64,000 bases of DNA from Platynereis dumerilii. Taxonomy: Eukaryota > Annelida > Polychaeta > Phyllodocida > Nereididae. Positions 13,456 to 26,710 of the stretch are shown one piece after another (position 1 is the first letter of the stretch; every line of letters begins with the position of its first letter). The notes under the pieces are model-generated. The model did no database searches, was not told the origin of the DNA, and worked only from the letters and a program-made list of their open reading frames with translations. The position numbers were made by a program, and so were the translations under genes. Location: contig JAPTHN010000005.1 in assembly GCA_026936325.1 (NCBI GenBank), positions 63,231,514 through 63,295,513 on the forward strand, written 5' to 3'.

Positions 13456-15150
13456 GTCATAAATGTTTTTGTTGCGTTGAACGCTCAACCAGCATTTCAG
13501 AAATGACTGAACAAAATGGTGAAAATAACAATATTCCACCGGGTGCAGGAGCCAGACAAGATGGTGGTGCTGTTGAAGAAGAAGTACAGAACCCGGCGGA
13601 CCAGGTTCATAGCAGATTGAATCAGCTAGAGGAGAAGATCAACAGGTTGCTCAGTCGTGAGTCAACTGGTGACAGCTCACCTTCAGATGCTCAAGGAGCA
13701 CGTGGTCTCCCCACGAACCGGGAACGAATTGCCGTTGGCGAAATTCAAGATGAATTTTGGGCCATAAAGGACTCTTTCCAAAGAGTGAGATTGCCCCAAG
13801 ATTTAAAGCTGGATGACAGCAAACAAGAAACTAAACGTGGTGAACAGAGCAAGAGCCACATCATCAGTAAGTGTGCCACATATACAGAGACTTTGACGAA
13901 GATTTTATTGACAATTAAGCCTGGTGAACCCCTTTCATGGTTATAACAACCGATCGTCCTTCAGACAGAGCCACTGGAGGGGATCACGAGTCCCTTCTGG
14001 CCATGATTATGGATCTTCTACCACTTCCACCAATCAGCAGGATTACCAGCCGTCGTCATGATTTATGCGGCTTGGGTAAAACTCGGTGCTACAGCAACAG
14101 TTCTAGAGTGGATTAATTGTGGCGTTCCATTTCAATTTAAGAACAACTGCTCACCCCCGTCTTTCAAAATTCCTAATCCTAATTTCTCGAACAAAGAACG
14201 TACATTTTTGAAAGAAAAAATTCCTCGCTAGTTGCATAATGGATATATTGAGAAGTGCATGGCCCCTCACTGTGTTTCCCCTTTAAAATGTGTTCCAAAG
14301 GAGAATGGGAAAACTCGGCTGTGTATCAACTTATATGAACTCAATCAATATTCGGATCCACCTAAGTTTCAATATGAGGGCATAGATGCAGTTTCTCAGT
14401 GCATTTCTTACAATGACTGTTTATTGACTGTCGATCTCAAAGATGGATTTTATCATGTGCCCATCAAGAAGGAACATAGAAAGCATTTTGCCTTTCTTTT
14501 CAATGGACAATTTTACCAATGGTGTGTCTGTCCGTTTGGGTGGAATGGATCACAGTACTATTTTTATAAAGTCATGCGTGAGGTGGTCAAATTTATCAGG
14601 GACAATGACATTTGTGTTGTTTTATATGTGGATGATCTGCTTCTTATGTCTACTACTTCTCAGGTTACGCACCACAGAGACTTTGTCTTAGACACCTTTA
14701 CGGATTTAGGTTTAACTATTAATTATGAAAAAAGTTCTCTTATTTCTGACACAAGGTGCTCATACCTTGGTTACATGATTGATTCTTGTGGCCCGGAGTT
14801 TAAGCCTTGGCTTTACATTTCAAAGGATAAAATTTGTGTACTGAAGAAGGACATTACTCGTTATTTGAATCGGGGACTCATTCCAGCTCAGGCGTTAGCC
14901 AAAATTTGTGGTATTGGCTTGTCTATGTCCCGGGCCATTCTCCCCGGTAAACTCAAACTCAGCCACTTGTACGCTTTATTAATGACAAAAAAGTCCTGGA
15001 CAGATGTCCTCAAAATAACTGCGAATGCTGGCGAACAGTTACAGTGGTGGTTAGACAGCATTGATAATTGGAATGGTTCTCCGTTAACTTCAGACCCAGT
15101 AACTTCCAAAATATGGACAGACTCTTCAGGATTTGGCTGGGGTGATAAAT
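13456..15150 (+). mobile_element. Fossil DIRS/Ngaro-type retroelement segment
   Basis: This is a remnant of a tyrosine-recombinase-type retroelement. A Gag-like part occupies about 13,503-13,946 (predicted coiled stretch with a hydrophilic N-terminus). A reverse transcriptase followed by the start of RNase H occupies about 14,232-15,150; the RT shows the LYVDDLLL catalytic motif and the RNase H start shows WTDSSG. Recombinase, 3' parts and terminal repeats are not found. The element looks broken, with several defects and missing parts, and is probably of moderate age because long protein stretches are still readable. Its right end merges into array copy 3 at module A. Confidence 0.75.
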
Positions 15151-16013
15151 TTGTCCTGTAAAGGTTTCGGTTTCTTTGATCTCTTAATGCACTCTCTTAC
15201 TTTAATGCACAGAGGAAAGAAGAAGGGGTCACCTCCTGAAGGGATTCCTAAATTGCACTTCTTTTGGGCACAAACTGTTGTCTGTTGAGTACTTATATTA
15301 ATGTTGCTTGGCATTTCAGGAAATCTGGAGCTACATACACAACTGGAAAGAGAAAAGATATAATTGTCGCCTATACAGAAGCGTCGGTTCATTTTAAAGT
15401 GATTGGGAAAATTGGGCCGAAGCCTTCATGGAAGATGTCATAATCCCCGTCCACACTGACACCACTGCACCTATACCATAAAAAAGGTAGATCAGACGAT
15501 TAGGTAAAGGCAAATTATATTGTGTACAATAACATCATATACATAAATTGTACTATATATCATAGAAATGGTTAACAGTTGCAACAATAGTGTATTCTCA
15601 GTTCTAAAGAGAAGTAGACAGGAAATAACATTCCTTTCACTTGGATGACAAGAAGAGTTCTTTGTTGATGTCTATCAGCTTAATACTGAAAGTAACTTTT
15701 TCTTATGAGCTTATTTCTTTCAGCCTATAATTCCTGAAGCCCGTTTGCTGGCAGATAACAATATTTACAAAGTGCCTCTTTACCTCTTTGATGTTACAGT
15801 ATTACAGTAAGACTCTCCTTACTTATTATTGAATAATGAATATTAAGTTTTGTTGCTGGTTTTCAAAGTTTTAGCCAGATGTTATTTTCTTTGTCTATTA
15901 TCTGAGAATAGGAGGATATTTACATATCAATATACCCAAGAACAATCCAAGAACAATGACAGAAGGCACATAAAAGCATTCAGCCTCATCCAACAAGAGA
16001 AACATTCCTGATA

Positions 16014-17821
16014 CAAGGGGTTTTCCATAAGTTCTGTCCAACTAGTCATAACTTTTGCTAGATTTGATGTAGAAACATGATTTTTGGGTCAGATAATACT
16101 GAAGTAATTCTGAAATAACACCCAAAACATCGAGGTATATATTTTTCAATATTTGACATGTACACGAATTTGTATACCTGCAAAAACGAACATATACACG
16201 AATTTGGTATTCGTGTAAGTGTGAAATATTGCAATTCACGAATTTGTGTAGGTGCAAAAACGAACATTGCAACCTTAAACTTGGCTAAAACTAACTCTAA
16301 ACCTAATTTTAACACTAAACCGAATGATATAGCACTTCCACGAATGTTAGTGTTAGCAGATACACAAATGAATAATAAAGCACATGCACGAGTGTTAGTT
16401 ATCACATGTACACGAGCACCTATGCTCGTTTTTTCATGTCCACAAATTCGTACATGCTCGTTTTTACACCTCCACAAATTCGTGAACATGCCAAATAATG
16501 AAAAATATATACATGAAACATCAGATCATATAGATAAAAATAAATGCTTATTCTGTTGCCATGGAAACCAGAAGTCATGAAATGCGGCCCAGATTTTGTA
16601 GTGCTCACTTAAAAAGAATATAATACCTCCTTAGTCCTTACATAACTGTGTTTTGACTAATTGAATTAAGGTATATTCATAATTTCTGTCATGAAATACA
16701 ATCAGTTATTTGTAAAATCATTAATTACAATGGAAATTGGTGTTATTGTCACATCTCAGTTACTTTACCATCACCTGTGCAGTTTCTAATTGTTTTACGG
16801 GATGAGCAATTTTTTGGATATGGATGACACCATATATACCTGTTATATTTCTTCAATTTAATTGGATAAAGACTACCAGAGAGAGTAAGAACCTTTTATC
16901 ATGCATACAAGGAAGACAGTATGAGTGACAGGACCAAATAAAGGCTGTACAACCTTTTTCTGAATGAAGAAAACACAGGTTGGAAGACCTAAGAAAAGAA
17001 GACTGGACAAAGCCAAAAAAGACCTGAACATGAAGACTGAGGTATCTTATTTAGACATGGTTAGACCGTATGAGAATAAGTATTTACAGGGTTGCAGTCA
17101 TTAGTTTAGGAAGTTGTGAAATGGCTATGTATATTTTGAATATATTCTGTTCTATATCTCTTGTAATAATTACATATTTGACAAGATATATCAAGTATGT
17201 GTCAGTTAACAAGATCTCGGTCGCATTTCACGACTTTGGTTTCCTTAGCAACAAATCAACAATTTATTTTTACTTCTATGATCTGATTTTTTGGGGATCA
17301 TTTGCAAATTACCTCAATATCAACTGACCCTGATATCATTTTTCTGCAGATAATCCAGTGATAGTTATGACAGGTTGGACAGAACTTATGGAAAACCCAT
17401 TGTAAAGCACAAAAAGTCTCCGAAACACCAAACAGTGATCTCAATATGAGGACAATGAGGCATTGACTTTTTAAGGGATGTAAAGTTAGAGGAAATGTAC
17501 AAAGTGTCAAGTTTATTTTTTTAAGAATTTGTGAAATGTTAGGGATTATTTTTAATACATTTCTTGTCCTGTATCCCTGGTAAAAAATGAACTTTTGACC
17601 AGATATAATGAATCTTGTGCATCTAAAAGTGTCCTGGGCCGCATTTCACGACTTTTGGTTTCCATGGTAACAAATGAACCATTTATTTTCATTTCTATGA
17701 TCTAATTTTTTGGGTATCATTTGGAAATTACTTCAACATTATTTGATTCAAATATCATGCTTCTGTATTAAATATTGCAAAAGTTATGGCAAGTTGGACA
17801 GAACTTATGGAAAACCCCTCG
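16014..17821. mobile_element. Long-TIR DNA transposon (TA-flanked), internally rearranged
   Basis: Both ends are flanked by TA (16,012-16,013; 17,822-17,823) and are inverted copies: left 'caaggggttttccataag', right reverse complement 'cgaggggttttccataag'. The similarity extends more than 100 bp inward ('agttctgtccaact' shared). A second block, 'gaaatgcggccc' near 16,578, pairs with 'gggccgcatttcac' near 17,637, so the arms are several hundred bases long. The right arm is present twice in direct order (about 17,080-17,400 and 17,510-17,821). No transposase was recognised. TA duplication suggests a Tc1/mariner-type enzyme. Confidence 0.75.
16135..16512. mobile_element. Nested palindromic element with CGAATTTG repeats
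   Basis: It is inserted in the left arm of the long-TIR element. Terminal inverted repeats read 'gtatatatttttcaatattt' on the left and 'gtatatatttttcattattt' as the right reverse complement. The arms carry repeated blocks combining 'cacgaatttgt' with 'caaaaacgaacat', in one orientation on the left and in the opposite orientation on the right. Open frames on both strands are by-products of this symmetry, not genes. Confidence 0.65.
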
Positions 17822-18513
17822 TACCTCCCTTTTTTGTTGTCTATTATTGTATATATTATCAATATCATGCAAATTTTGGCCAGGGAGACACTCTGAAAAA
17901 AGGAGTGGCTAGACAAATTCAAATTTAATTTCAATTTTGTATTGAGAATTTAATCCTCTCACTAAATGCTTCCACGAGGACTGCAATCAAAAGGGATATC
18001 ACTGCTATAATTGAAAAACATGCTTCTGCAGCTATGCATGATCATGCATGAGGTGGTGGGATTATGTTACCCTGGCAATGGAAAAAGTTGGTACCGGTAG
18101 AATGTTATTAAGAAGGGAAATAAGGTTGGCTGGTGGGAAGAGATATATAAAATTTGTAAAAGGAAGATAAAGTTACAATTCATTAATGATGTTGAAGACG
18201 TTTTATGTCAGGTGCATGGACATGGAAGTTAAAATCAACTAGAGTTTTCTAATCATCTATAGTGAAAACATCTACATCATACATATGTACAGACCCAATG
18301 CTGAAAAACCTCAGAAAATATGGAAAACAATAATATTACTATATTGCCATTAAACATCTGACAAAGAATGAAAAAACTATAGAATCTATAATACTCAGAT
18401 GGTGGTATGGATGCATGCGTGGTTTATGATGATACTCATATGACCAGACTCGTGATGGTTTCCGGAAACCTTGTGGCATTAGCCAGAAAAGTGATCGCCT
18501 TAATAGCATAGAG

Positions 18514-19804
18514 CAGGGCCGGCGCTAGGGTTGTCAGCACCCTAGGCATGATGAAATTATGCGCCCCTTTCCAGAGGGGGTCTGGGGGTCCTCCCCCAGA
18601 AAATTTGAAATCCTAGATGCTCTGAGATGCATTCTGATGCATTTCAAGCCCAGATAACAGTGTCATGTTCAGTGTCTTTTTTTAAGTTTAAATACCCGAC
18701 TTTCAAGTTTTGCATTAAAATATTGCAAGTTACATGATAACATGGCCTATATGCAATTGCTTATATTTAATCCTGTTCTTTTAGGGATTTACTATTTACG
18801 ATTAGGTATGTGTTTACCCCATACAGCTGTGTTGTTGTAAGTAAAGCCATGTGACTGGCCCATTAATCACACAGACTACCTCCACCCCAAAACCTCTTGC
18901 AGATACACCATTGTGCCTCTGAGTAATTCTAACCATACACTGTATGTTACTTGATGACATATGATGACAAGGCTTCTTGGTTGCTACCCTCTACCCCCCC
19001 CCTTCTTCTGCTATCAATTAAATACCCAAGCTATAACTGGAGTGATAATCATTTTATATAACAAAATAGAAAAAATCATTGAGCAACTGATTTAATAATG
19101 CAAACTGATAACACAAAAATGAAATAGAGGACCATTTTTAAGCTTGATTTTTCCTGCTTTTTATTTAAATAAAAGTATTTTTCACAAAACATGTAGGGCC
19201 TACTATACATTTTACAACAAGAAAGCCCAAAAAATGGTGATATCATCCAATGTTCAGCTTCCAGGATGCAGGATCCTTTGACTGGGGTGAGATTATAGTC
19301 ATTCTTTAATGAAAAGAGAAGGGTTAATTGACTAGGAAATTAGGCCCACTTCATGAGCACTTTGTTTGTCACACAGGTAATCAAATTACAAAATAATGGT
19401 AGGCCTGTAAACAGGAAATTCTGTCCCTACTTCACCCACCCAGAATGTTCTCTCAGGACTGTGACCCATCAAGTTCCCCCCTCTTTAACCACCAGTGAGT
19501 TGTGACAAGCGGGGTAGGTGGGCATCCTCATAAATCAGGGCTCCCTAACCAAGTGAGTGAAGTCGCCAGTCGGGCTCTGTACACGTGGTATAAGGGGAAT
19601 GTAAGTGGTGGGGGGGGGGCAATTTGGTGACTTGCTGCATGCTTGTTTTCACTTACAGCTTAGGTTTGAGTTGTCTGTCACATACATGCATGTTCCTTGT
19701 CAGTCTGTTATACCTTTTTCTTTTTTTCTGCCCTCGGTAGGCGCCCCCCTTTGCCCTGCGCCCTAGGCAGCTGCCTAGTTCGCCTAGTGGTTGCGCCGGC
19801 CCTG
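18514..19804. mobile_element. hAT-type nonautonomous DNA transposon
   Basis: The ends are 'cagggccggcgc' and its exact reverse complement 'gcgccggccctg'. An 8-bp target duplication, GCATAGAG, lies at 18,506-18,513 and 19,805-19,812. The subterminal regions repeat 'ccctaggca'-type motifs. An 8-bp duplication and CAGGG-type ends are typical of the hAT superfamily. No transposase frame is visible in its 1,291 bp. It interrupts module B of array copy 3; the other B modules show the uninterrupted order. Confidence 0.85.
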
Positions 19805-20850
19805 GCATAGAGGCCAATCATGTTGGCCTTCACCCAGTTATTAATCAACAAAGAAGATTAACAGATTGCGAAGATTAACAGATTGAGCGAGGAAGAAGTA
19901 GAGATTATCAAGCAGTGTGCAAGTCTGTATACATATAAATCACCAGTTATTTTATGCTCATATGTCTTATATAATTATATTTGTCATGTTCAAATACATT
20001 TACATGGAGGAAAAGTTTAATAGACATGCTCTTTTGCTTTTATGTCAATGGAATTTGCATAATTTTATATTTTTATGTAACAATAAAGTACTAATTCATT
20101 ATTCATTTTGCAAAACTGTATTATATCCACTTTCCTCAGGCCCTTTTAAGAAATTTTCCTGCAAGGAAGGCGTGGATATTCTTTAATTTTTACTAAAGCC
20201 ATTTTGGTATTTCTCTCCTGTTGTTTGGAGAGCAATTTCAGATTTCTTTTTTCATGCAATATAATAGACGGAAAATAATCTGTGTCAAGCACATGTTCCA
20301 GCTAAAATGTATTTTAATATATTCAAACATTGTCCTTTGTGCAGTAATCAAGTGTGCAAGAAGGCAGAAAGCAGAACCTTAATGATCGGATTGTCTTAAC
20401 TCATTGTACATTTTACAACCAAGTATTGCCATCAAGCAGAATATTCCCATAGCAATACACAATAACACTAAGACTAAGCAAAATAATTTGTGTCAGCAGG
20501 TGCTCAACTACGTGGTGTATGTATGTCTTAAAATTAAAGTTATATTTCATTACTCTGTTCATTTTGAATATCATTGATTGTAGCAATGTTTGATGTACAC
20601 GCATGAGTGACAATAAATTGTTATTCAATTGTATTATGTAGCATCTTATTGGAGCCTTCAATCTTGTAAATGTACCGAAAATAATCTCTACATCTGAATC
20701 TAACTCCAGACCATACTCCAAGCCAACACAAACTCCCTGTGCTTCTGATTCCAGGCTGATAAATTGATAATTCTAAAAACAGTTTAGTGCAGGTTTTTGG
20801 TTTGTAATAACAGGCTACGCAATAAGCTGAATATCTGGTTTTCGCAGCTT

Positions 20851-20940
20851 TGATGTTAATCTTCTCACACTAATCTGCGAAATGGGATTAATAAACAATT
20901 GGTTGGCAGCTTATGTTCAAAGCATCTCTCATTTGGCGGT
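20851..20940 (+). repeat. Module C core, copy 3
   Basis: All motifs are intact (two TAATCT, GGATTA, ATAAACA, ACAATTGG). It is preceded by 'ggttttcgcag', which also resembles a splice acceptor. Confidence 0.7.
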
Positions 20941-23746
20941 GTTTGCTTCAGGCTATTGAAGTTCAGACCTTTTTAAGAAATCTGATTACAGGACCTCAAG
21001 CGACTTTCCTGGTCATTTGTTATTCTTCATAACTGCTGTCAATGGCATATTATGTAAATCAGATGTCATATCGAAAGTTATCTGTATTGTGTACTGCAGT
21101 CCAAGACACATAGGTAGAATGAAAGAGAATAAAAAATAATGGTTTCTATTCATTACATCAAGCTTGGTGGTCAGACTCTATAAGGCAACTAAGACAGACG
21201 AGAGATGGACAGACATCCTGGACATTTATTGACATAAGGCAGAAGTTGATATTTCAATCAGTTAGTCCAAAGCCTCAGAACTACTCTACAGCCTATAGAT
21301 TACCAGAATTTTTGGAAAAAGACTGTAATCTATGTGACTGTAAATGAAACTCTAGACGAGCTTCCACCTTATGAATTAGGAACAGCCCAATCTACTTATT
21401 TCTCCTCCTCATTCGTAATTCAAGGCATTGCTTCCTTCCAAGTTGAATTAACATTGTGGTTTTCTAAAGCCTCTTCCCCTCACCTTGCTCTGGTAACTCA
21501 GATTTCTGCTAGAGCTCCCATTCATAGTTTTAATCCTGAATCAAGTTTACACTATATAACTAAATTTCTCCCCTGAATTCATTCTGGGCCCATCATCTCA
21601 CTCTTTTCTTACTTTTGTTTATGACCACTGTCAGGAGTTTCGTTAATTAAAGATTAAGTATTTTTCCAATCTCAGAACTGTCTTGGAATGTGATAAATGT
21701 ATGACCAATCCCTATAGAGCAACAAAAATAAATAAATATATACAGCTGAAGTAAGCCCTGATAAATCCACATCTGGTAGAATGTAGGCATGTTTATATTC
21801 CTGAGTCAATCCTGACCTCAGATGCTTCCATCTCACAGATGTGCCTTAATATTGACAGTTTGAAATGGCCAGAGAGAACCTAACAGATCATGTGGGAATG
21901 ACAAGTGGTCCCATTGACCGAATCAGCGTCGAGTCCTAAATCAATTAAAGGTCTCTAACACTATGATATTTTGGTAAAATAGCAGCTTTTGGTAGATCTT
22001 CAGCCCACAGGCTGAGGACAGGACTGCACAAAATGAATGCAAAAGCATTCGTTCAAAGCATGTTGGGTCTTCTCTGGTTTGCGTCCCTGGTGATTAATGG
22101 ACAAATACTGTATCTAGGTTAATTGATAATACTTTTTTTTTGCCTCTGAAAAGGCATTTATTTTATATAGACTTGGAAATTTAATGGAACACTAGAGGAT
22201 CTTCCATTCTTCCTATCTGAAAGAAAAGGTATTACAACATTTGTAATGATGTGCGGTCTCAATTTACTGGAACTGTCTGAGTTTTCATCACACAAGAAGT
22301 AAATAAAAAATGACAATCAGTTAACATATGTATGGCCTTTGAGTTGAGTAGCTCATGCCAATTATTAAAAAAAAATAATAATAAGGGACCTTTCAGAATT
22401 TATGAGTGGGGGAGGGTGGGAGTTTTGCCCGAGAGGGTACTAACTTTTCACAGGTGTTTAAAGGGTGGGGGTATTACTAAATTTTGAAAACATGTCCAAG
22501 GGGGGTAAAATTTTCATCAAAACAAAATTGTTTTAAAACGGTCATATACTCAGTTTGACCATGCATTTTTATGTGCAATACAGCCAATAGTCCATGAAAC
22601 TGTACGGGTGATTAAGCCACAAGGTTAATGCTAATTATTCAAGATAAATTGGTCCTGTAAAGGTTTCGGTTTCTTTGATCTCTTAATGTGCTCTCTTACT
22701 TTAATGCACAGAGGAAGGAAGAAGGGGTCACCTCCTGAAGGGATTCCTAAATTACACTTTCTTATAGGAACACACAGTTGTCTGTTGAGTACTCCCTTTG
22801 AATTAATGTTGCATGCCATTTCAGGAAATCTGGACAACAGGAAAGAGAAAAAGATTAAATTGTAGGCTGGACAGAGGTGTCAGTTCATCTTTAAGCAATG
22901 AGGCCGAAACCTTCACAGAAGATGTCACCTGCCTCATCTACACTGATGCCACTGCGCCTTTACAATATAAAAAGGTAGATCAAACAATTTAGTAAAGGCA
23001 AATTATACTTTGTGCAATGATATCATGTTGTAAATTATACTATAAATATCATAGAAATGACTCTCTGTGGCAAAAATAGTACATCTTCAGTTCTAAAGAG
23101 ATTTAATTTTCTACATGAAATGACATTCTTTTTACTTGCATGGCTAAAAAATCATTCTTGAAGCCTACCAGCTTAATACTCCGAGTGGCTTTTTCCTTTG
23201 AGCCTATGATTCCTGAAGCCTGTTTGCTGGCAGATAACAATATTAAGAAAGTGTCTCTTTACCTCTTTGATGTTAAGCTGCTTGTGTTAATCGGGAAAAA
23301 TTAATTAACAAAGATAGAGATTAGGTCGTTATGATCTTTGTATACATTTTTATTGTAACCTTGCATTGGATCCTTTGAGAGGCATAAGGGCTTCTTTCAT
23401 TGGCAATATCTGAACTGGGAAGTTGTTAAAACATTAAAATTGGTTTGATGAAAATCGAGCCTCCACAAAACAAGGCCATTAGACTGGCTAATTGGGTTGA
23501 AAGCAGCTCTTCATACAACCCAGATTGTCACTCTCGGCAGTTTTGAAAACCTGTCCCCATTGTGTCACTGCTGTTGTAAATCATACTATTTATTCACGGA
23601 CCTCTTACGCTACTCCAACCAAACTAATGACAGCCCAGTTATGACAACTTGCAAGCTGCTTTTCCACACTCTCTACAATGTCCTTAGCCGGCTTTCATGT
23701 TGAAATTACAGTCACAGAAGCTGAAGTGGTTCTTTCTCATAATCGA

Positions 23747-23970
23747 ACTATTGGCCATAACGAAACACCCTTTAACTTTCCCTCGCATGCATTTCTTTAC
23801 GGGTGTTATGCTAGTTATAATAATGCAATTATTTTAGTGACAGGCCAAATTTAACATAACTATTGGCCATAACGAAACACCCTTTAATTTTCCCTCGCAT
23901 GCATTTCTTCACAGGTGTTATGCTAGTTATAATAATGCAATTATTTTAGTGACAGCCCAAATTTAACAGA
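23747..23970 (+). repeat. 112-bp local tandem duplication
   Basis: Two units starting 'actattggccataacg' at 23,747 and 23,859, differing at a few bases. It is found only in array copy 4. Confidence 0.8.
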
Positions 23971-26624
23971 AAAGAATGCCTGTTTGACAAAATTACAACA
24001 GCTACAGCCACAGCTACTCTGATAAATAATTTGTTGAAGCCTCCTGCTTTACTAAAGCTTGAAGGCGCCTTGTTTGTATGAAAGGGTTCTTGATTATATA
24101 AAATTGCTTTTGTTTCTAAAACGAAGGTGAAATCAGTCTTTAACTTTATCTATATCATGCAAGTTTTAGGCCAGGGAGACTTACTTATCTAAAGAATGAG
24201 TGGCCGTATAACTTTAAATTTTATATTCATTTTGTAACTCTGATTAAATCCTCTAACTGAATGCTTCCACAAGGATTGTAGTCAAAAGGCATATCACAGC
24301 TTTAATTGCTTCTGTAGCTATGCATGACCAAGCATGAAGTAGGAGGATTTATGTAACTAGGCAATGGAAGTTGTGTGTAGGTAGACTGTGATAACCATAA
24401 AATAGAACTATGGTTGGTTGGGGGGAAGACATATAGCATTGGCCAAGGAAGAAGATACAATTTATTCATAATTTGAGGTATGATGTTGATGTCAGGAACA
24501 GAACATTAAAGAATTTTCTATTTTGGGCAGCCATTTGAAGATCCTCATTGCTGTGAACATCAAGGATCTGCCTAGTAACCTGCAGTACCGCATAAATATA
24601 ACACTAAAGCCCCAATAAACCATCCATAGAAATTTTCTAGCCTACACAATGTCATACTTTTAAAACAACATCAAATTGGGCAAAAGAGCATGCAATATCT
24701 CAGCACAATCTTCACATAAAAAATTGTATTTGTGCAGGAACTTAGGAAGCGAAGATTTGAATCTTGAATAAACAGTTAATCCATTATGTAATGCATCTCT
24801 TGTTTTCCAAATTTAATCATCGGCAATGATAATCCTGCAAGGTCTGCTTAGACAGCCAAATGCAAGACATTATTAGTGATCAAAATGTTTTTTTTTTCCT
24901 CCGAGTAAAATTGTTTGTGCTGAACTTGTGTTAACTATATTGCATTTCTAACTAAAAATACTTCTTCCAAGCTAAATGGCTGTCTGGAAAACTTTAAGTT
25001 ATGTCATACTATCATCTATGATGAGGTTACAAATTAAATAATAGGTTTTGTAATAATACACATACGGTGATGTACTTGCTGCTTGGTATATGACGACACC
25101 CATAAGACCAGACTCTTGATGAGTTATAGCTTCAGGAAACCAGGTGGCATTAGCCAGACAAGCTACAGCCTTGATAGCAACAAGAACCTCAAGGCTAATC
25201 ATGTTGGCCTTCAGCCAGTTATTATCAACAAAGTCAACATACTGCAAAGATTAACAGATTGAGTGAGGAAGAAGTAGAGATTATCAAGCAGTGTGCAAGT
25301 CTGTATACATATAAATCACCAGTCGTTTTATGCTCTTATATATATTTATCATGTTCAGACATATTTAAATTGAGGAAAAGTTCTATAGACATACTCTTGT
25401 GTTTTCATGTCCATGGAAATTGCATACTTTCATGTTTTTATGACAATGAATTACTATCTGATCTTACATCTCACCTTATCTTAAATTTGAAGTCTTTTAT
25501 CAGTCGATTTTGTTTCAAAATAGAGGAAACACAGTATTCAAATCCATTGAATCTAGGTAAAATAAATGAAATAAAGTCAATTTTGCAAAACCTTATTTTA
25601 TTCCATTTCCTGGCGACTTTAACACATTTTGCTGCAGCGATTTTAAGCAAAAATAGTAAATTCCAAATTTTGCTTCACTTTTTATGCCTACAACAAAAAA
25701 CAAGCAATGGCTCAGTTTTCATGAAATCAATTAGGAGACATCACTTTGACAAAACCCAACCACTTCAGCAAGTGTGATCAGATCTGACGCAAACTGAAAA
25801 TGCTTCAGCTCAATGATCACAGAGGTGCTTGCTGTATGAATTGCAAATTTGAAGAATCATTTTTCAATAATAATCACATTGAACAAGGATGTTTGTTCAG
25901 CAATAGAAATAATTGAAGCTCATACTTCAAGGAAGGCCTGGATGTTCTTTAATTTTTACTAAAGCCATTTGTTTGGAGAGAAATTTCAGATTTCTTTTTT
26001 CATGCAATATAATAGATGGAAAATAATCTGTGTCAAGCACATGTTCCATCTTAAATGTATTTTCTTATGTTCAAACATTGGCCTTTGGTTCTTGGCTGGC
26101 GTCAAGAAACAAACTATGTGCAGTAATCAAGTGTGCAAAAAGGCAGAAAGCAGAACCTTAATGATCGGATTGTCTTAACTCATTGTACATTTTACAACCA
26201 AGTATTGCCATCAAGCAGAATATTCCCATAGCAATACACAATAACACTAAGACTAAGCAAAATAATTTGTGTCAGCAGGTGGTCAACAATGTGGTGTATA
26301 TATGTATGTCTTAAAATTAAAGTTATATTTCATTACTCGATTCATTTTGAATATCATTGATTGTAGCAATGTTTGATGTACACGCATGAGTGACAATAAA
26401 TTGTTATTGAATTGTATTTTATAGCATCTTATTGGAGCCTTCAATCTTGTAAATGTACCGAAAATATTCTCTACATCCTCATCTAACTACGGCCTTCACT
26501 CAAAGCCAACACGACTCGCCGTGCTTCTGATTCCAGGCTGATAATGCCAAAAGCTGTTTAATAAAGGTTTTTGGTTTGTAATAACAAACTTCGCAATAAG
26601 CTGAATATCTGGTTTTCACATCTG

Positions 26625-26710
26625 TGACGTTAATCTTCTCACACTAATCTGCGAAATGGGATTAATAAACAATTGGTTGGCAGCTTATGTTCAAAGCATC
26701 TCCCATTTGG
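26625..26710 (+). repeat. Module C core, copy 4
   Basis: Identical to copy 2 over the motif block; only the leading bases differ ('tgacgttaatc'). Confidence 0.7.

Larger units (their letters stand above)
15150..22650 (+). repeat. Family I array copy 3
   Basis: Noncoding unit: A (15,165-15,790), a block around 17,824-18,310, B (18,390-19,970), C (20,810-20,940), D (21,300-21,540) and the lead-type block (21,540-22,650, carrying module G near 21,846). It is interrupted by a long-TIR element (16,014-17,821) and by a hAT element inside module B (18,514-19,804). At 22,390-22,530 there is a short G-rich stretch that resembles, in inverted orientation, the G-rich repeat at 13,331-13,455. No host gene seen. 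Confidence 0.65.

Noticed and set aside
16058-16580. Overlapping 140-codon frames on both strands
   Set aside because: They follow from the palindromic nested element; the mirrored peptides reflect inverted repeats, not genes.
25259-25777. 172-codon plus-strand frame
   Set aside because: No domain, low-complexity composition, and the frame is not kept in the sister copies at 4,970, 10,510 and 19,880.
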